A stretch of 64,000 nt of DNA from Lithospermum erythrorhizon (taxonomy: Eukaryota > Streptophyta > Magnoliopsida > Boraginales > Boraginaceae): contig JADFUC010002379.1 of assembly GCA_019722365.1 (NCBI GenBank), forward strand, positions 23,741 to 87,740. The letters run 5' to 3'. Under the pieces are notes generated by a model, which was given only the letters and a program-made list of their open reading frames with translations, was not told the origin of the DNA and did not search any database. The position numbers and the translations under genes were made by a program. Shown one piece after another: positions 24,190 through 35,670 of this stretch. Position 1 is the first letter of the stretch. Each line of letters begins with the position of its first letter.

Positions 24190-25300
24190 GAACTTACCCA
24201 AACCTCTGGAGGCAACAACCGATAAGCCACGGAGCCACCCATGATCTCAAACGTCCAATATAATGAGACTCCAACTTCCCTTTTCTCTCCCAAATCGTGA
24301 TCACACCCTTCCACGGGATACCGCTAAACACACTATCATTTAATTCAAACGACAAGTCTACTCTATGATTCATCAGATATTTCTTCAGCCTATCCTTTGA
24401 AGCCCCCATGTCAGCCAATCCAACCTCGATCCGCCTATCGAAACTCTCACCTCAACCTCAACTGCAAATCTTCCTTCTACCTCTATTCCAACAACCGGAG
24501 GCGACACCCTGCCCATACAATGCCTCAAAAGATGCCATCTCAATGCCAGCATGGAAGTCAGTTATGGTAAAGCCGAACCTCTATCTTCTGGGCAACCTAC
24601 GATCCCAATTCGGAGAAATTGCAATCATTGCTAACGGAGCAGCATCCTCCAACGCCCCGTATCGCCCCTCTCAGATTGCCCATCCGCCTAGGGATGAAAA
24701 GATGTACCTAACTCCACCCTAGTCCCCAAAGGCTCTGAAACCTCCAACCTCGAAGTGAATTTCGCTGCTGTCCGAAATGACTTATACACCGAAACCCTCG
24801 TGCAACCTCACAATCTGGATCCCACATAGATCATCGCCAGTTTCTCGTGACCCATCTGTAGATCTAATAGGTAGGGAAATGAACACTTCATAACCTATCC
24901 ACAATCACATAGATCCCACCATGTCGCTCAACGCCCTAGGAAGCCAAACACTAAGTCCATGGTAATATTCTCCCATGTCCACTGAATGTGGAAGAGTCCA
25001 AGAACAAACCCCTGTGATGTCTATATGTGTCTTCACCTGTCGGATTAAACTAAGCACTTGCCACGAACTTGGGATTCTCTCTCTTCATTCCCGGCCACCA
25101 ATACGTACAACCTCAAAGGTATACTATGCTGAGAGGCTATGAGCCCCATCAAGAATCTCCCATTTCATCTGTCACGCACTTAAAGATTGGATCCACAAGC
25201 ACCGGTCGAACTATCATATGCTTAAAATCTCCATCAAGCAATACATCGAAATCGACTCCTCAGCTTGTTTCATCTCTCTCTGATCTTTGATTTTCTACTC
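24190..25300 (-). pseudogene. Tekay-like integrase remnant
   Basis: The clearest block is RVDLSFELNDSVFSGIPWKG followed by WERKGKLESHYIG (about 24240-24370), which corresponds to the integrase C-terminal region of chromovirus-type gypsy elements. The catalytic core upstream on the minus strand is only faintly readable. No chromodomain can be shown. Confidence 0.6.
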
Positions 25301-25337
25301 AAATATCAGCCATTACATTTGCCTTTCCTGGGCGGCA

Positions 25338-26500
25338 CTAATAGTCACAATCACCGATGAACTCCATCCACTTCTCCGCTTCAAATTCAAATCCTCTGTG
25401 TTGGGGAGAGACTTCAAACCTATGATCTGCAGAAAACTGCACAACCCCATACGTATAATGTCTCCACTTCAACACAAAGACTATCGCCGCCAGCCTTACT
25501 GCTGGGTCGGATAGTTCTTCTCGTGATTTCTCAATTGTCGGGAAGATAGCAATCACCTTCCCATTCTCAAGACGAACACACCTAACCCCGATGCGGCATC
25601 GCTATAAATCACGTGAGTTCTCTCGTAACTGACGGTATCGCTTAACACCGGAGCAAAGAGTCAACTTCCCCTTTAATATCCTGAAGCAGTCCTCACAATC
25701 ACTATCCCAAATAAATGGAACCCCTTTTCTGGTCAACCTGGTCAATGGCGTCGCGATCAAAGAGAAGTCCTTGATGAATCTCCTGTAGTAACCAGCTAAC
25801 CCCAAGAAACCTACACCTCAATCATACCTGGGACCTCCCAATTGTTCACGGCATCCACCTTACGCGGATCAACACAACAATTTCGCTTTAAATACGACTC
25901 AGAATTGTACTTTCGCCAACTGTAACTCACATTTAGAAAACTTGGCATACAACCTGTGTCGCCTCAAGGCCCCCAACACATCCGCAAATGCCTCCCATGT
26001 TCCTCCTCCCCTCTAGAATATATCATAATATCATCAATCTATACCACCACAAACTCATCCAGATATCACTCCGGAATACCCGGTCTATTAAATCCATAGT
26101 GCCGCATTCTGGCCCAAATGGCATCACTAAAACCTTCCAATGCCCTTATAACGAGATCGAAAGCCGATTTCGAATATCCTCCTTGATCCTCAACAGTGAT
26201 AACTGGGATCCCAAATCAATTCAGAACACCTTGGCATCCTTCACGATCAAATAAATCACACTCGGGGCGTGGTATCGATTCTTTTAATGGTCACTTTTAT
26301 CCAATTGCCTATAGTCAATGCACACCCTCATCGAATCCATCTTCTTTTCACAAATGTAACTGCACCTCACTTGGAGATACGCCGTCCGATGAATCCTTTC
26401 TCCAACAAATCTCAGAATCGAAGTCCGCAATTTAACTCCGGTTGGGGCCATCCGGTACGGCGGAATAGAAATTGTCTGCACGAACAACTGATAGCAAATT
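25338..26500 (-). pseudogene. Tekay-like reverse transcriptase / RNase H remnant
   Basis: RT begins ISIPPYRMAP, with MRVCIDYRQLDK (about 26290-26480). The catalytic box reads IDDIMIYSRGEEEH at about 26000-26038, but the codon just before it, Tyr in active copies, is a TAG stop (about 26039-26041). GLAGYYRRFIKDFSLIATPL follows at about 25740-25805. The RNase H-like stretch is 25338-25556, with KWRHYTYGV and ADHRFEVSPQ. Frameshifts separate the blocks. Confidence 0.75.
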
Positions 26501-26599
26501 TGATCTCCCTCTGCGGCAATCCCGGTAAGTCCCTAGGAAAGACATCTCGAACTCTCTAACAACCACATCTCTAATCGCTTCCTTCTTCTCTATTCAAAT

Positions 26600-27051
26600 C
26601 AATCACATATCCCAAGAACCTAACACACCCTTCGTGATCAACCTCCTAACTTTAAGTGTTGATACAAAACTGAAGGCAAAAACCTTTCTTCGCCCCCACG
26701 AATCGGATACCGGCCCCCCTAACCCCAAAGTAATCTCCTTCCGATGACAATCAATACGTAATTTACGCTTTCCCCAACCAATCCATATCTTATAAGATCG
26801 AAATCGAAAGCTCAAAATGGAAGTAAATCGGAGATAACAATGGAATTGCCATACACTGCAAAGGACAGTCTCAGAATACAACCAACCACAACCCACCTCC
26901 TAACAGTGTCATAATCTCGCTGGATATGCGGCACAATAACATACGATATAAAAATAAACTCGCTAAACAAAAAGAACGCGTAGTCTAAAATCAAACAATA
27001 CTCTAGCCTCAAAATCACATTGGCCGTGTGAATAAATGTATTCGCCACCAC
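26600..27051 (-). pseudogene. Tekay-like protease and protease-RT linker remnant
   Basis: Fragments RRWVVVGCILRLSF and IVISDLLPFELS, then KLRIDCHRKEITLG, align in order with the protease C-terminal part and linker of Tekay pol. The D-S/T-G active site is not visible. Confidence 0.55.
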
Positions 27052-27069
27052 TTGGGTATCCTCAAGGCC

Positions 27070-27478
27070 TGATTTTAAAGATCCTGCTCACTCTATACCT
27101 CAAATTTAGGGAAAAGATTATGGAAAAGTTTTAATAATCAACTCGAGGATCTTAATACAACAAAGGATGAAATGGAAGAGAAATTTTTCTTGTTCACATG
27201 AAGGGGTCTCGCCGAACCTAAAAAGGAAACGAGAAGATTTTTTCTGTGTCAGGTTTGAGGTTTAATTTTAGAGTAGATAACTTATTTTAAGTCTTGGGTT
27301 AATAAAGAGTTTGTGCCCATTTTAAGTGAATCGAGTTATCAAACCATTTGAATTTATTTAACTTAATTTGAATTATCCTCAAGCACATTACTAAATTATA
27401 AATGCACTGCTCAAGTAAATTTTTAATATTTAATTAATATTATTATCGAAATTAACTGAACTGTTATTACAATTTGAC
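27070..27478 (-). repeat. LTR (5' side in element sense) of the Tekay-like element
   Basis: Direct-repeat partner of 23450-23860, with indels. The tail actaaattataaatg ... ttatcgaaatta is also seen near 36880-36930, showing a common LTR ancestry. Confidence 0.65.
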
Positions 27479-27529
27479 CGAGTCTAAGTATGTGTCAGCT
27501 AAGCTTGAACGCAAGTTAGAATTTTACTA

Positions 27530-27772
27530 TCAAGCGACAAAGTTACAGTTATCACCAAAGTAAATGTGAGGCGGAAACCTCGAGGCCCATTTCTTGCAAT
27601 AGAAACCTTTAAGATTCTTTTGTTTTGGTGATTTATAAGAAAGAGGATAGGCTTCAAAGGCATACGGCAAAGAGTAGGCGGTAGAGTATCCCATGTCTGC
27701 TGGGGCTATGTGCTTAAAGTGGTTCCGAGGCTCACCATTAATACTATCAGTATTATACAAAGAGTCACACAT
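27530..27772 (-). CDS. Orphan 80-residue ORF, hypothetical protein
   Basis: An open frame beginning MCDSLYNTDSINGEPRNHFK and ending PHIYFGDNCNFVA. It is rich in Tyr, Lys and Pro, with SLPYAFEAYPLSYKSPKQ and FYCKKWASRFPP. I see no signal peptide or membrane segment. Composition is more protein-like than in the surrounding random frames, and the stretch lies in a short gap between two retroelements. I do not recognise a family. It may be a small real gene, the exon of a larger one, or a captured fragment. Confidence 0.35.
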   Translation of the reverse strand: MCDSLYNTDSINGEPRNHFKHIAPADMGYSTAYSLPYAFEAYPLSYKSPKQKNLKGFYCKKWASRFPPHIYFGDNCNFVA

Positions 27773-27779
27773 TCTTTAA

Positions 27780-28149
27780 TTAATTGAATTCAATGGAGAG
27801 GGAAATTAAGCTTTTGGAGTAGTTTCAGCAGAAAATCTCATCTAATTCTATCAAATGGTTCGCTTCATAACAATTCTTTAATGGTAAACTAAATCATTCT
27901 TTATACATCTTGGAGGTTCATGGGTGTATGTTTCGAACCATGATGATGTTGTCCTGGGACCCCCTACATGCACAAAACCATTTAAAAGGAAAGAGAATAG
28001 GTATATCAAGGTCTGCTTTTAGAAAAAAAACCCAATTTTATAAAATTTCTATGATTCCTAAACAATAGACAAATATATTCATTATAGTATTTTCTGTCAA
28101 TATTCTAAAAATACGTTGTATTTCTAACGTCAAAGGAAAAAACGAATAA
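27780..28149. other. Intergenic DNA
   Basis: No gene is seen. AT-rich DNA between the orphan ORF and the inverted LTR. Confidence 0.35.
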
Positions 28150-30390
28150 AGGAAAATATCAATTGAGTTATGTTGATACGCCAAGTGCTTCGCACGGCTA
28201 GTCCATCACCAATGCTGGGAGTAAGACTTGAAATAGTTTTGCACAAACTCCCATGTATCATTCCATCTCATCCATGGAAGGTGGATCATCTTATTTTTTT
28301 TCCCAGTGAAGGCTTTAACCCCTCCCCCATTTTGGGTTGGCAAAGTTTTATTCTAAAAATTTCTGGCAGCTTTCCTGAGTCATCTCTACGCTTTAAGGTA
28401 AGAAAGCTCGAATTTTATATTCGAAGTTTGGCGGATGCCAATTTTTTACATTGTTGACTTTCTTTTGGAGTACGATAATGATAATCTTCATTGAAGCCTT
28501 AGATTATCGTATAAGAGGTGATAATAATCGATGTATGGGTTGAAATATGTCAGAATTATGCTGACTTTTTGTTTATTTCTTTTGTTGACTCTTTTCAAAA
28601 TGGTTTTAATACTTTATATAAGTACAATTTGGACTTTATTATAGTTAGTTTCGAGGCGAGGTCATGATTTTAGGCATTGAGAATGTTTGGATAAAAATGA
28701 GTTTTGTAAAGTTTGAGTAGTTAATTGCCTGAGGACAAAGATTTGTCGTATACTTGATGATTGCTGTTAATATCGAACGTTAGGCTTTAAACTAGTAATT
28801 GGAACTCAACTATTAAAATGGAAAGTTATAACTTAAGTTGGAATAAGGTTAAGGATGGAAGTCAAGGTTATTTTGGGAGTATAAATAATGAGATTAAATA
28901 TATAAGTAGAATTTTATATTACTAGTTGTATATTATAAGTAATAATTAGTAATTTTCTAATGTTTGTTTAGGCGTTGACGTGAAAGGTCCGTTGTCATGA
29001 TTAACGGGGTTTTTATATAGCTAATGGTGAGTATCATCTATCTCACCGGTGTTGATTAACTATTTGATTACGGATACGTGTATGTGTATATGTGATCTGT
29101 TAAATTATATGTTGAATATTGCCAAGGGGTCGAGTCATTAGCCGTGTCCGTGGTCTTGGCGGAGTCGAGGCAGGTGCTTTGAAAGCGACGCTGAAATGTG
29201 ACAGGAAGAATTGTATACAGTTGACGTTTGTTTGTTGAGTTGTATTGTCCGGGTATTTTTCTTCGCACTGCCATTTATTCGCAGATTTTGCTTATGTCGA
29301 CGGGCAAGTTTCTCCTCAAAGAGTCGGTATTGATTATGTTTATTAGTTGCAGAACCCACTGTACGAGTTGTATCGAAGCCTTTTGAGTTAAGCCGAGTTG
29401 TCGAAGGTTGAGTTGATAGAGTTGTTGAGTTGATAGAGTCAAGTGAGTCGTCGTGTTGTTCAGCTTGATTGTGTTGCCGAAGTCAAGGAATGGCTGAAGC
29501 GCGGCTGCCGCCGCCATAGCTGATGCAGTAAGACTCCAGTGATTGCTGCGTGTTATCGCAGTCTTTCTTGAAACATAATGTATGTTATTGCTGATTGCCA
29601 TCATCTTGGAATGTTTCCGTTTAAAATAATTTACGAATATAATAAACGAGAATGAAATTACTAATGACCGCATATTAAGATCTTAAGTTGAATAATACAT
29701 GTACTCACTTACTTCAGATGCAATACTGTCTACTTTGGTACACTATTATGAATTGGAGAAGAATTTCTATTCTTGAGATATATATTCACTAAGTTCTCAT
29801 AGCTTACACCCTATTCGCTATGGGCGGTAATTACTGCTAGGGTCGACAGTAGCCTGCCTTGCCTCCTGGTTGTTTCAAAGCTCAGTTTTAGAGCTAGTTA
29901 AATGGTGTGTGGCAGTTGATCCTCATAGCCTCTTTTATTTTGTCGATTGCAGTTTGTTGTCTCGTATAGTCAAGTATTCTCGGGATCTTTTGCCGTTGTA
30001 TGTTGATACTTTTGTACTCGGAGTTATGTTGTATGTCATGTTGCTATTATGTGTTAGAATAATCATTTATGGACTTTTTTTTAAAAGTGTTTTTTTCCTA
30101 CAGTATTATTTTATTGAGTTGTTTCAAGACATATGTCTTTAAATTTGAGTCGTCCATCTACCGTGACTCGCATCCGTGATTCGAGACCATTCTAACCTCG
30201 TGGGGCGACGACATTCGAGCTGGTCAAGCATGTGCACGACTCGATTCTAAAGAACAACAATTACTGCTACTTACCGGCCAAAGATTGAACCCACGCCGAC
30301 GTTATCAGCGCACCGCAGCGGCTAATTCGATGTCCAATGAGATGTGCTCTCGAGGACACTTTCAATTAAAATATGTGCAAATATGTTTAC
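28150..30390 (+). mobile_element. Tekay-type solo LTR (copy B), inverted relative to copies A, C and D
   Basis: Its plus strand matches the minus strand of copy A: ccttagattatcgtataagagg with gataataatcga, aaggtaagaaagctcgaatt, the gcttatgtcgacgggcaag block with tttctcctc, and ctatgggcgg. No coding interior or partner LTR adjoins it. Both ends are approximate. The open frames inside (for example 29275-29673 and 29870-30142) are by-products of the LTR sequence. Confidence 0.6.
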
Positions 30391-30779
30391 CTCAAGCAAT
30401 GTGAATTGGAATGAAATTCCCACATTACTTTTTAGGCTTAATTTCTTATGCCCCTAAACTACGCTTTATTTATCAACTTGCCCTTCATATTTTCATTTTA
30501 ATGTTACCCCGTAATATTATCATCTTGTCAAATTATCCCCTGAAAATATCTTTTTGCCAATAAAATTAATAAAAACTCATTTAACATAAGGGTAAAGTAG
30601 AAATTAAACATATATTTGATTTTTAGGGTATATTTTGAAATAACATAACATTTAGGCTTTATTAATAATAATTAAAAAATTAAATAAAAAGAAAAAAAGA
30701 AAATGCTCCTATCCTACCCCCCATCCTATCCCACCCTACCCTATCCCACCATCACCCACCTCCACCGCCCCCACCACTA

Positions 30780-31800
30780 GGCCCGTGAGGAACCCAAAAG
30801 TTCGATTCGCCCGCATATTCGGGTTCAAAAGTTCGCTCGTGGCTCCTCGCTCTCGCATTACGTGAAACCTAAAACACAAACGTTAAAAGTGAGGGTTCGA
30901 CGAACCGAACCGAACAGTTCGAAATAGTTCGGTCCGGCCGTCCAATATATTAACATAATCCCATATTTCCCATTAATCCATTATAAAAGGCCCACCAGCC
31001 TCATTGCTACGGCTCCAACCCCTCCCTATTACGTGACATTCCAGGAACAAAGCCTCGGGCTCAACACATGGCCTAACCCCAACCCCAACCCTAACCCCAC
31101 ATATATATTTCTCTTCCTGACCTAACTCTCATTCCTCAAGAATTCATCAAAATTCCTTAAAACCTAACCTAATCCTATTATTCAACCATTTCATCTCATT
31201 TTCCATTCCATTATGCCGTTTTCTTCCTCTCATATCTTCTCGAAGTTTACGCTATGTCGGATTCAAAGCCCCTCGTCATCTGCCTTCCGACCACCGGGTT
31301 AATGTTTATTTTTAATTCGATTTTGTTCGATTTTGTTTTGCATGTATGATATATGATGTTGATTTTTTTTTGCATCTATGATATATGATGTAATCTGTAT
31401 GTTGTAATTTTTAAATTGTAATTAATGTTTCGAGTTTTGACTTTTGACTTTTGGATTTATAATTTGTAATTTTTTGTCTGATATATATATGATGTAATTT
31501 GTATGTATGATATCCTCATCCTCATCAAAATCCAATACATATTTTTATGGATTTCAAATTCCTCTTAGTATTTTTAATTTCAATTTATATAAAAATAAAT
31601 AGGTACTTGATCGAACCTTTTTCGAACCGTGAAACATTTGACCGACCGAGCCGAATAATGGAATCCAAAAAAATGGATGCGATCGAATCTCGAACCTGGA
31701 ATCTGAGGTTCGCAAAAATCGACCGGACCATCTAAGTTCTACACCACCATGACCAACCTCGAACGACTCATAGTTCGGGTATAGTTCGGTCCGCCATAGC
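30780..31800. repeat. gttcg/cgaac-rich segment nested in the MULE
   Basis: Clusters of gttcggt, gttcgattcg, cgaaccgaaccgaac (30800-30945) and again cgaacc, gttcgggtatagttcgg (31610-31795) bracket an AT-rich middle. This resembles the subterminal repeats of hAT-type elements and may be a second, nested insertion. The ends and target duplication are unresolved. Confidence 0.4.
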
Positions 31801-31839
31801 TCATTCCACCACCACCTATCAGCCCTGAGTCATCTCAAA

Positions 31840-32290
31840 GACCCCTCCATTTCCTTGAAAGAAACAACCTCCCTCTCCCCGAAACCTCCCTCCTTCCTAC
31901 CTAGAAATTCCCTAATCCCCCTCCCCGAAAGCGACTCGAAGAACCCCCGAATCGACTTCTCATACCTCCTCCTCCCTTCCCTTGAAACGACAAGTGACAT
32001 GATCATCTTCCTCCGTCTCTCAAGCATAGCCCAATTTCAATGTAATCACTAAGAAAAATAGCATCATTCAATTGAACTGGATGAGTTGAAGACGAAGATG
32101 ATATGCATTTAGCCAATAAAGATTTATTGTTGCTCCTAAAAGAAGCTGTTTTGTGGGAATTGCGGAGGAAGATGAAGGATAAGGAACGAGGAGACAGGAA
32201 TTGGGGGGTGGGTGTTGCTGAGTTTGGAGCGCATGAGACGGGTTAAAGATGGTGATAATGTGGGCTTTGTAATATGGTAATGTCATGAAA
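31840..32290. other. Coding-like segment inside the MULE, possible captured host fragment
   Basis: The plus strand 31855-32040 reads SLSPKPPSFLPRNSLIPLPE and then RIDFSYLLLPSLETTSDM. The minus strand has frames at 31830-32027 and 32068-32286. Pack-MULEs often carry pieces of host genes. I do not recognise the source, and either strand could be the true one. Confidence 0.3.
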
Positions 32291-32720
32291 GGTAGTTTGG
32301 TACGAAACCATTTTATTTCTAGTGGCGGTCAGTGGTGGAGCTGTGAGATGAAGGACTATGGCATTAGGTAAAGGGGAGGGGAGAAAAGATGATTTCAAGC
32401 GAGGTATGGCTCATAATAGTAAGCATGTGTGTGTTTTGGAGAAGTGTTAATTTATTTTGTTTTATTTCTCTTAAGAAATTATTAAAATTAAGGTTTTGGG
32501 GAATTATTAAAGATGTCCACATGTTAGTGTTATTTCAAAATATACCTTAACACTAATATATATATAATTGCTACTTACCCCGTAGCAAATGAAGCATTTC
32601 AAATGAAAGTAATTGACAAGACGACAGATGCGGACAACTTAACAAGATGAAAGTATGAGGGGGCAAGTTGACAAATCGGGCATAGTTTATGGGGCAATAC
32701 GAAATGAAGCCTACTTTTTA

Positions 32721-33365
32721 AAGTAATGTAGAAGTAATTTTCGATTTCATGCTAGATAGTGGGATCGTCGTTTAGTCTCGTATAAGCCATATCAAGGTAT
32801 TATTATTTTCAAAATGGTTCAAATATTTCACATTTGTCCCTAAATATATAAAATAAGTTGCATATTCACTTCTATTTCTTAACGTAAAACAAGGGACTTA
32901 ATGTGCAACACATTGACACTTTCTAAACCCATACCGCACAATATTTATATCATTTTTGGGGACTAATCATAATGATAACCTAAGACTAAATTTATGTGGG
33001 ACCAAATGGACAATTAACTTGTAAACATACTAAGCTATTTAGCAGTGGTACCTAAATTCACTGATTTCTACTATAAAAGAATAGCCCATAACTTAGTAAC
33101 AAATTATCCATACATGAAGAGAAGTACTAAAACAGGTAGTAATAATAATAAATAAAAACAGGGAGAAGCTTTGAAATCTCCTACAATCAAATCAGAGTTG
33201 CACAATTAAAGCCCAGTTTGCGTATAAGCAACATGTCTCGAATTGTTTCACACTATATCTATCTATATCTATTTATATATTTTATAAAAGTGTGAATATA
33301 ATAAGATGTTTCTATATCTATATCTGTCTATATTTATTTATATATTTTATTTAAGTGTGTGAATT
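32721..33365. other. Intergenic DNA with tctatat-rich duplicates
   Basis: A short local direct repeat (about 33250-33360) has two versions of tctatatctat ... ttatatattttat ... aagtgtgaat. No gene is seen. Confidence 0.5.
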
Positions 33366-33970
33366 TAAGATGTTTCTTCCATTTTTTATTAAGACTATAT
33401 TGCCTTTCCAAAAATCTACCTTATTTATATTATTTTATTTTATCATGACAATTAACATGTGGATTAAAAAAACCACACTATTGTATTAAATTACTCATCG
33501 ATTGCATAGTTTTCGTTCGTCAATCATCTTCTTGAAATGAAAACCATACCACACCATAAAATATTTTTAATAAGGGCTTTTCTTTTTCCATTCATAAAAT
33601 ATGACCTTTATGCATTTTAACTCATTGTAACTTTTAGTGCATTACATTAAATGCATTTTAATTCAAGCTAGATATTTCTTTTATTTTTAGTTAAGACTAT
33701 ATTAAGTCTTCCAAAAAAATTAATTATTTACATTATTTTCTTTTATCATGACAATTAACATGGATTAAACCACACTATTGTATTAAATTACTTATTGATT
33801 TCATAATTGACTTTCATCAATCATCATTTTCTTGAAATGAAAACCACACCACAACATAAAATATTTTTTAATAGGGCCGTTTCTTTTTCCATTCATAAAA
33901 TATGAACTTATGCATTTTAACTCATTAAAAAACTTTAGTGCATACATTAAAATGCATTTTAATTCATGGT
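33366..33970 (+). repeat. Two-copy tandem duplication, unit 302 bp
   Basis: Copy 1 is about 33366-33668 and copy 2 about 33669-33970. Shared blocks at a constant offset of about 302 include aagactatatt, tttatcatgacaattaacat, actattgtattaaattac, cttgaaatgaaaacca, tttttccattcataaaatat and aatgcattttaattca. There is no ORF. Confidence 0.8.
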
Positions 33971-34377
33971 TATAATAATTTACAAAAATTTAATACATAA
34001 GTTAAAGTCCTCTAAGAAGTTACAATATTATATGCGACTCTTTACTATTCCATCTAGCTTTGGGAGATTCTTCCTCTACTATATAATCCCTAAAATAACA
34101 TTTTCATGATTTTTGATTGTAATGAACTTTTTATAGACTAATCATAGATTGTTTAAACAATAAAATAATTTGGGAACATGCATGGATAGATCAAAACTAA
34201 CTAATCATTATAAGTTGTTCTAATTGTTCTTTGGACAATGAATCTATTTATCCAACAACTCGTTGAAGACATGGAAGGTTGCCCGTTCAAAACATCATTT
34301 TGAAACCATTTTATGTGTGCCTCATAACTTTTTTGAAGAAGTCTTTTGTAGAATTATTACATCTACCAACACACTTG
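33971..34377. other. Intergenic DNA
   Basis: No gene or repeat is recognised. Confidence 0.35.
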
Positions 34378-35219
34378 TAACGGCCTCGCCCCAGGTCGGC
34401 CGCCCGAGGCGGTAGTCATTATAACTGAACACCGTAATCACCAAACCGACGTGGACGCATCAGCTTTAAAACTACTGCTTCTCCCAAAATCGATTACATA
34501 TAATATTTCCAAAATAATCACAGCTTTAAAATTTACAATCCATCAAAAAGGATATCTAACCAACTAACTCCATATATACAAATATATCCCAAATAAATAG
34601 TAATGCTGCTAGCTACAAAAAGAGTAAGTAATCAGACTGTATCATTAAATTAATAAATCGCCGCAAGGCTAAAGTTTGAAAATAAAGTACAACAATCAAA
34701 ATTTTGATAACACATCAAAATCGTAGACTGAGTGACTTCAAGCACCCGGGACGCTCACCTAGCCACTGGAACAAACTCTCCAACGGCCTCCCTCGGCTCA
34801 ACTAGCTGCCCGTCAACCTCGGCACAAACGAAATTTACTAAAACTAAAAAGTATTTAAGTCATACCTTAGTGAAACTTAACAAATGGGTGAAACTTAAAT
34901 CATACGCCCACGACACAAAGAAATTAACACAGGAGTCAACATTGCATATATAGGATATATAACCCGGACTACCTAGCTAAAGGCCATATTTATACCTCAT
35001 TAAAGAAAATTCTCATACATCACATGGTATAACATAGAACATGTGGTCTCAATAATGAATACAACTCACCGAATAAAAAATCACAACACCAAACCAAGGA
35101 AATTGCTGGGAATCACAAAGACCCAACAAAACTATACTCTAGTCATCAATCACTCATCGACTAGATACCATCCAGATTCTAATCCCTGATGCACATAAGC
35201 TCAACCCATCAATCTACAA

Positions 35220-35425
35220 CGCTCTTATACCGAAGTATGTTGATAACCAAAATTTTATACCAAAGTATAAAGTCGATACACAACGCCTTATACCAACGTA
35301 TAAAAGTAGATACACAACGCTCTTATACCGATGTATAAAGTCATACACAACGCCTTATACCGACGTATAAAGTCGATACACAACGCCTTATAATGGACGA
35401 TAAAGTCGATACACAACGCCTTAAA
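35220..35425. repeat. Tandem array in LTR copy C, unit about 37 bp, 5-6 copies
   Basis: The unit is of the type acacaacgcc-ttatacc-gacg-tataaagtcgat. Each unit carries a small palindrome, ttatac...gtataa. Spacers vary between copies. A shorter version occurs in copy A at 9088-9170. Confidence 0.8.
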
Positions 35426-35584
35426 GAGCCACCTAACCCATAATCATCCCAATTCTAGGTCATATCCTTTATACTCAAGTCACCTCAAGACATACATAAC
35501 TCTAACCATCACCTCAAGAACCATCTACTCTACTCCCAAACAATATCCAAGCACATAGCTAAAACATCTCAATCAGAAGTCAAA

Positions 35585-35670
35585 ACACACCGCCTCGACA
35601 AGGCCACAGAATACATAAGCGCCCGACAAGGCCACAGAACACAACAGTGCCGACAAGGCCAACAGAATTT
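35585..35670. repeat. Short tandem repeat gacaaggccacagaa, three copies
   Basis: Three spaced copies of c(g)acaaggccacagaa or its variant lie within LTR copy C. Confidence 0.7.

Larger units (their letters stand above)
23340..27480 (-). mobile_element. Ty3/gypsy retrotransposon, Tekay-like, minus strand, gag missing
   Basis: Direct repeats at about 23450-23860 and 27070-27478 flank a minus-strand interior with protease linker, RT, RNase H and integrase in gypsy order. Only about 3.2 kb lies between the repeats and no gag zinc knuckle is seen, so a deletion has removed the 5' coding part. Frames are broken throughout. Confidence 0.75.
30435..32711. mobile_element. MULE-type DNA transposon, non-autonomous, with 9-bp target duplication
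   Basis: Identical 9-bp direct repeats tacttttta lie at 30426-30434 and 32712-32720. Immediately inside are terminal inverted repeats of about 220 bp: the left starts ggcttaatttcttatg, the right read on the minus strand starts ggcttcatttcgtatt, and both continue through gcccc, caacttgcc(c), catctt and attttgaaataaca. A 9-bp duplication with long inverted repeats is the hallmark of Mutator-like elements. No transposase is encoded in the 2.3 kb. Confidence 0.85.

Noticed and set aside
29275..30142. Open frames of 132 and 90 codons
   Set aside because: They lie in the inverted LTR copy B and have no recognisable domain.
31071..31100. ccctaacccc-like run suggesting telomeric repeat
   Set aside because: Units are irregular (ccccaacccc, ccctaacccc), too few, and not the plant ccctaaa heptamer.
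35220..35425. Regular repeats with spacers resembling a CRISPR array
   Set aside because: The genome is a plant's, spacers are themselves similar, units are degenerate and they lie inside a retrotransposon LTR.
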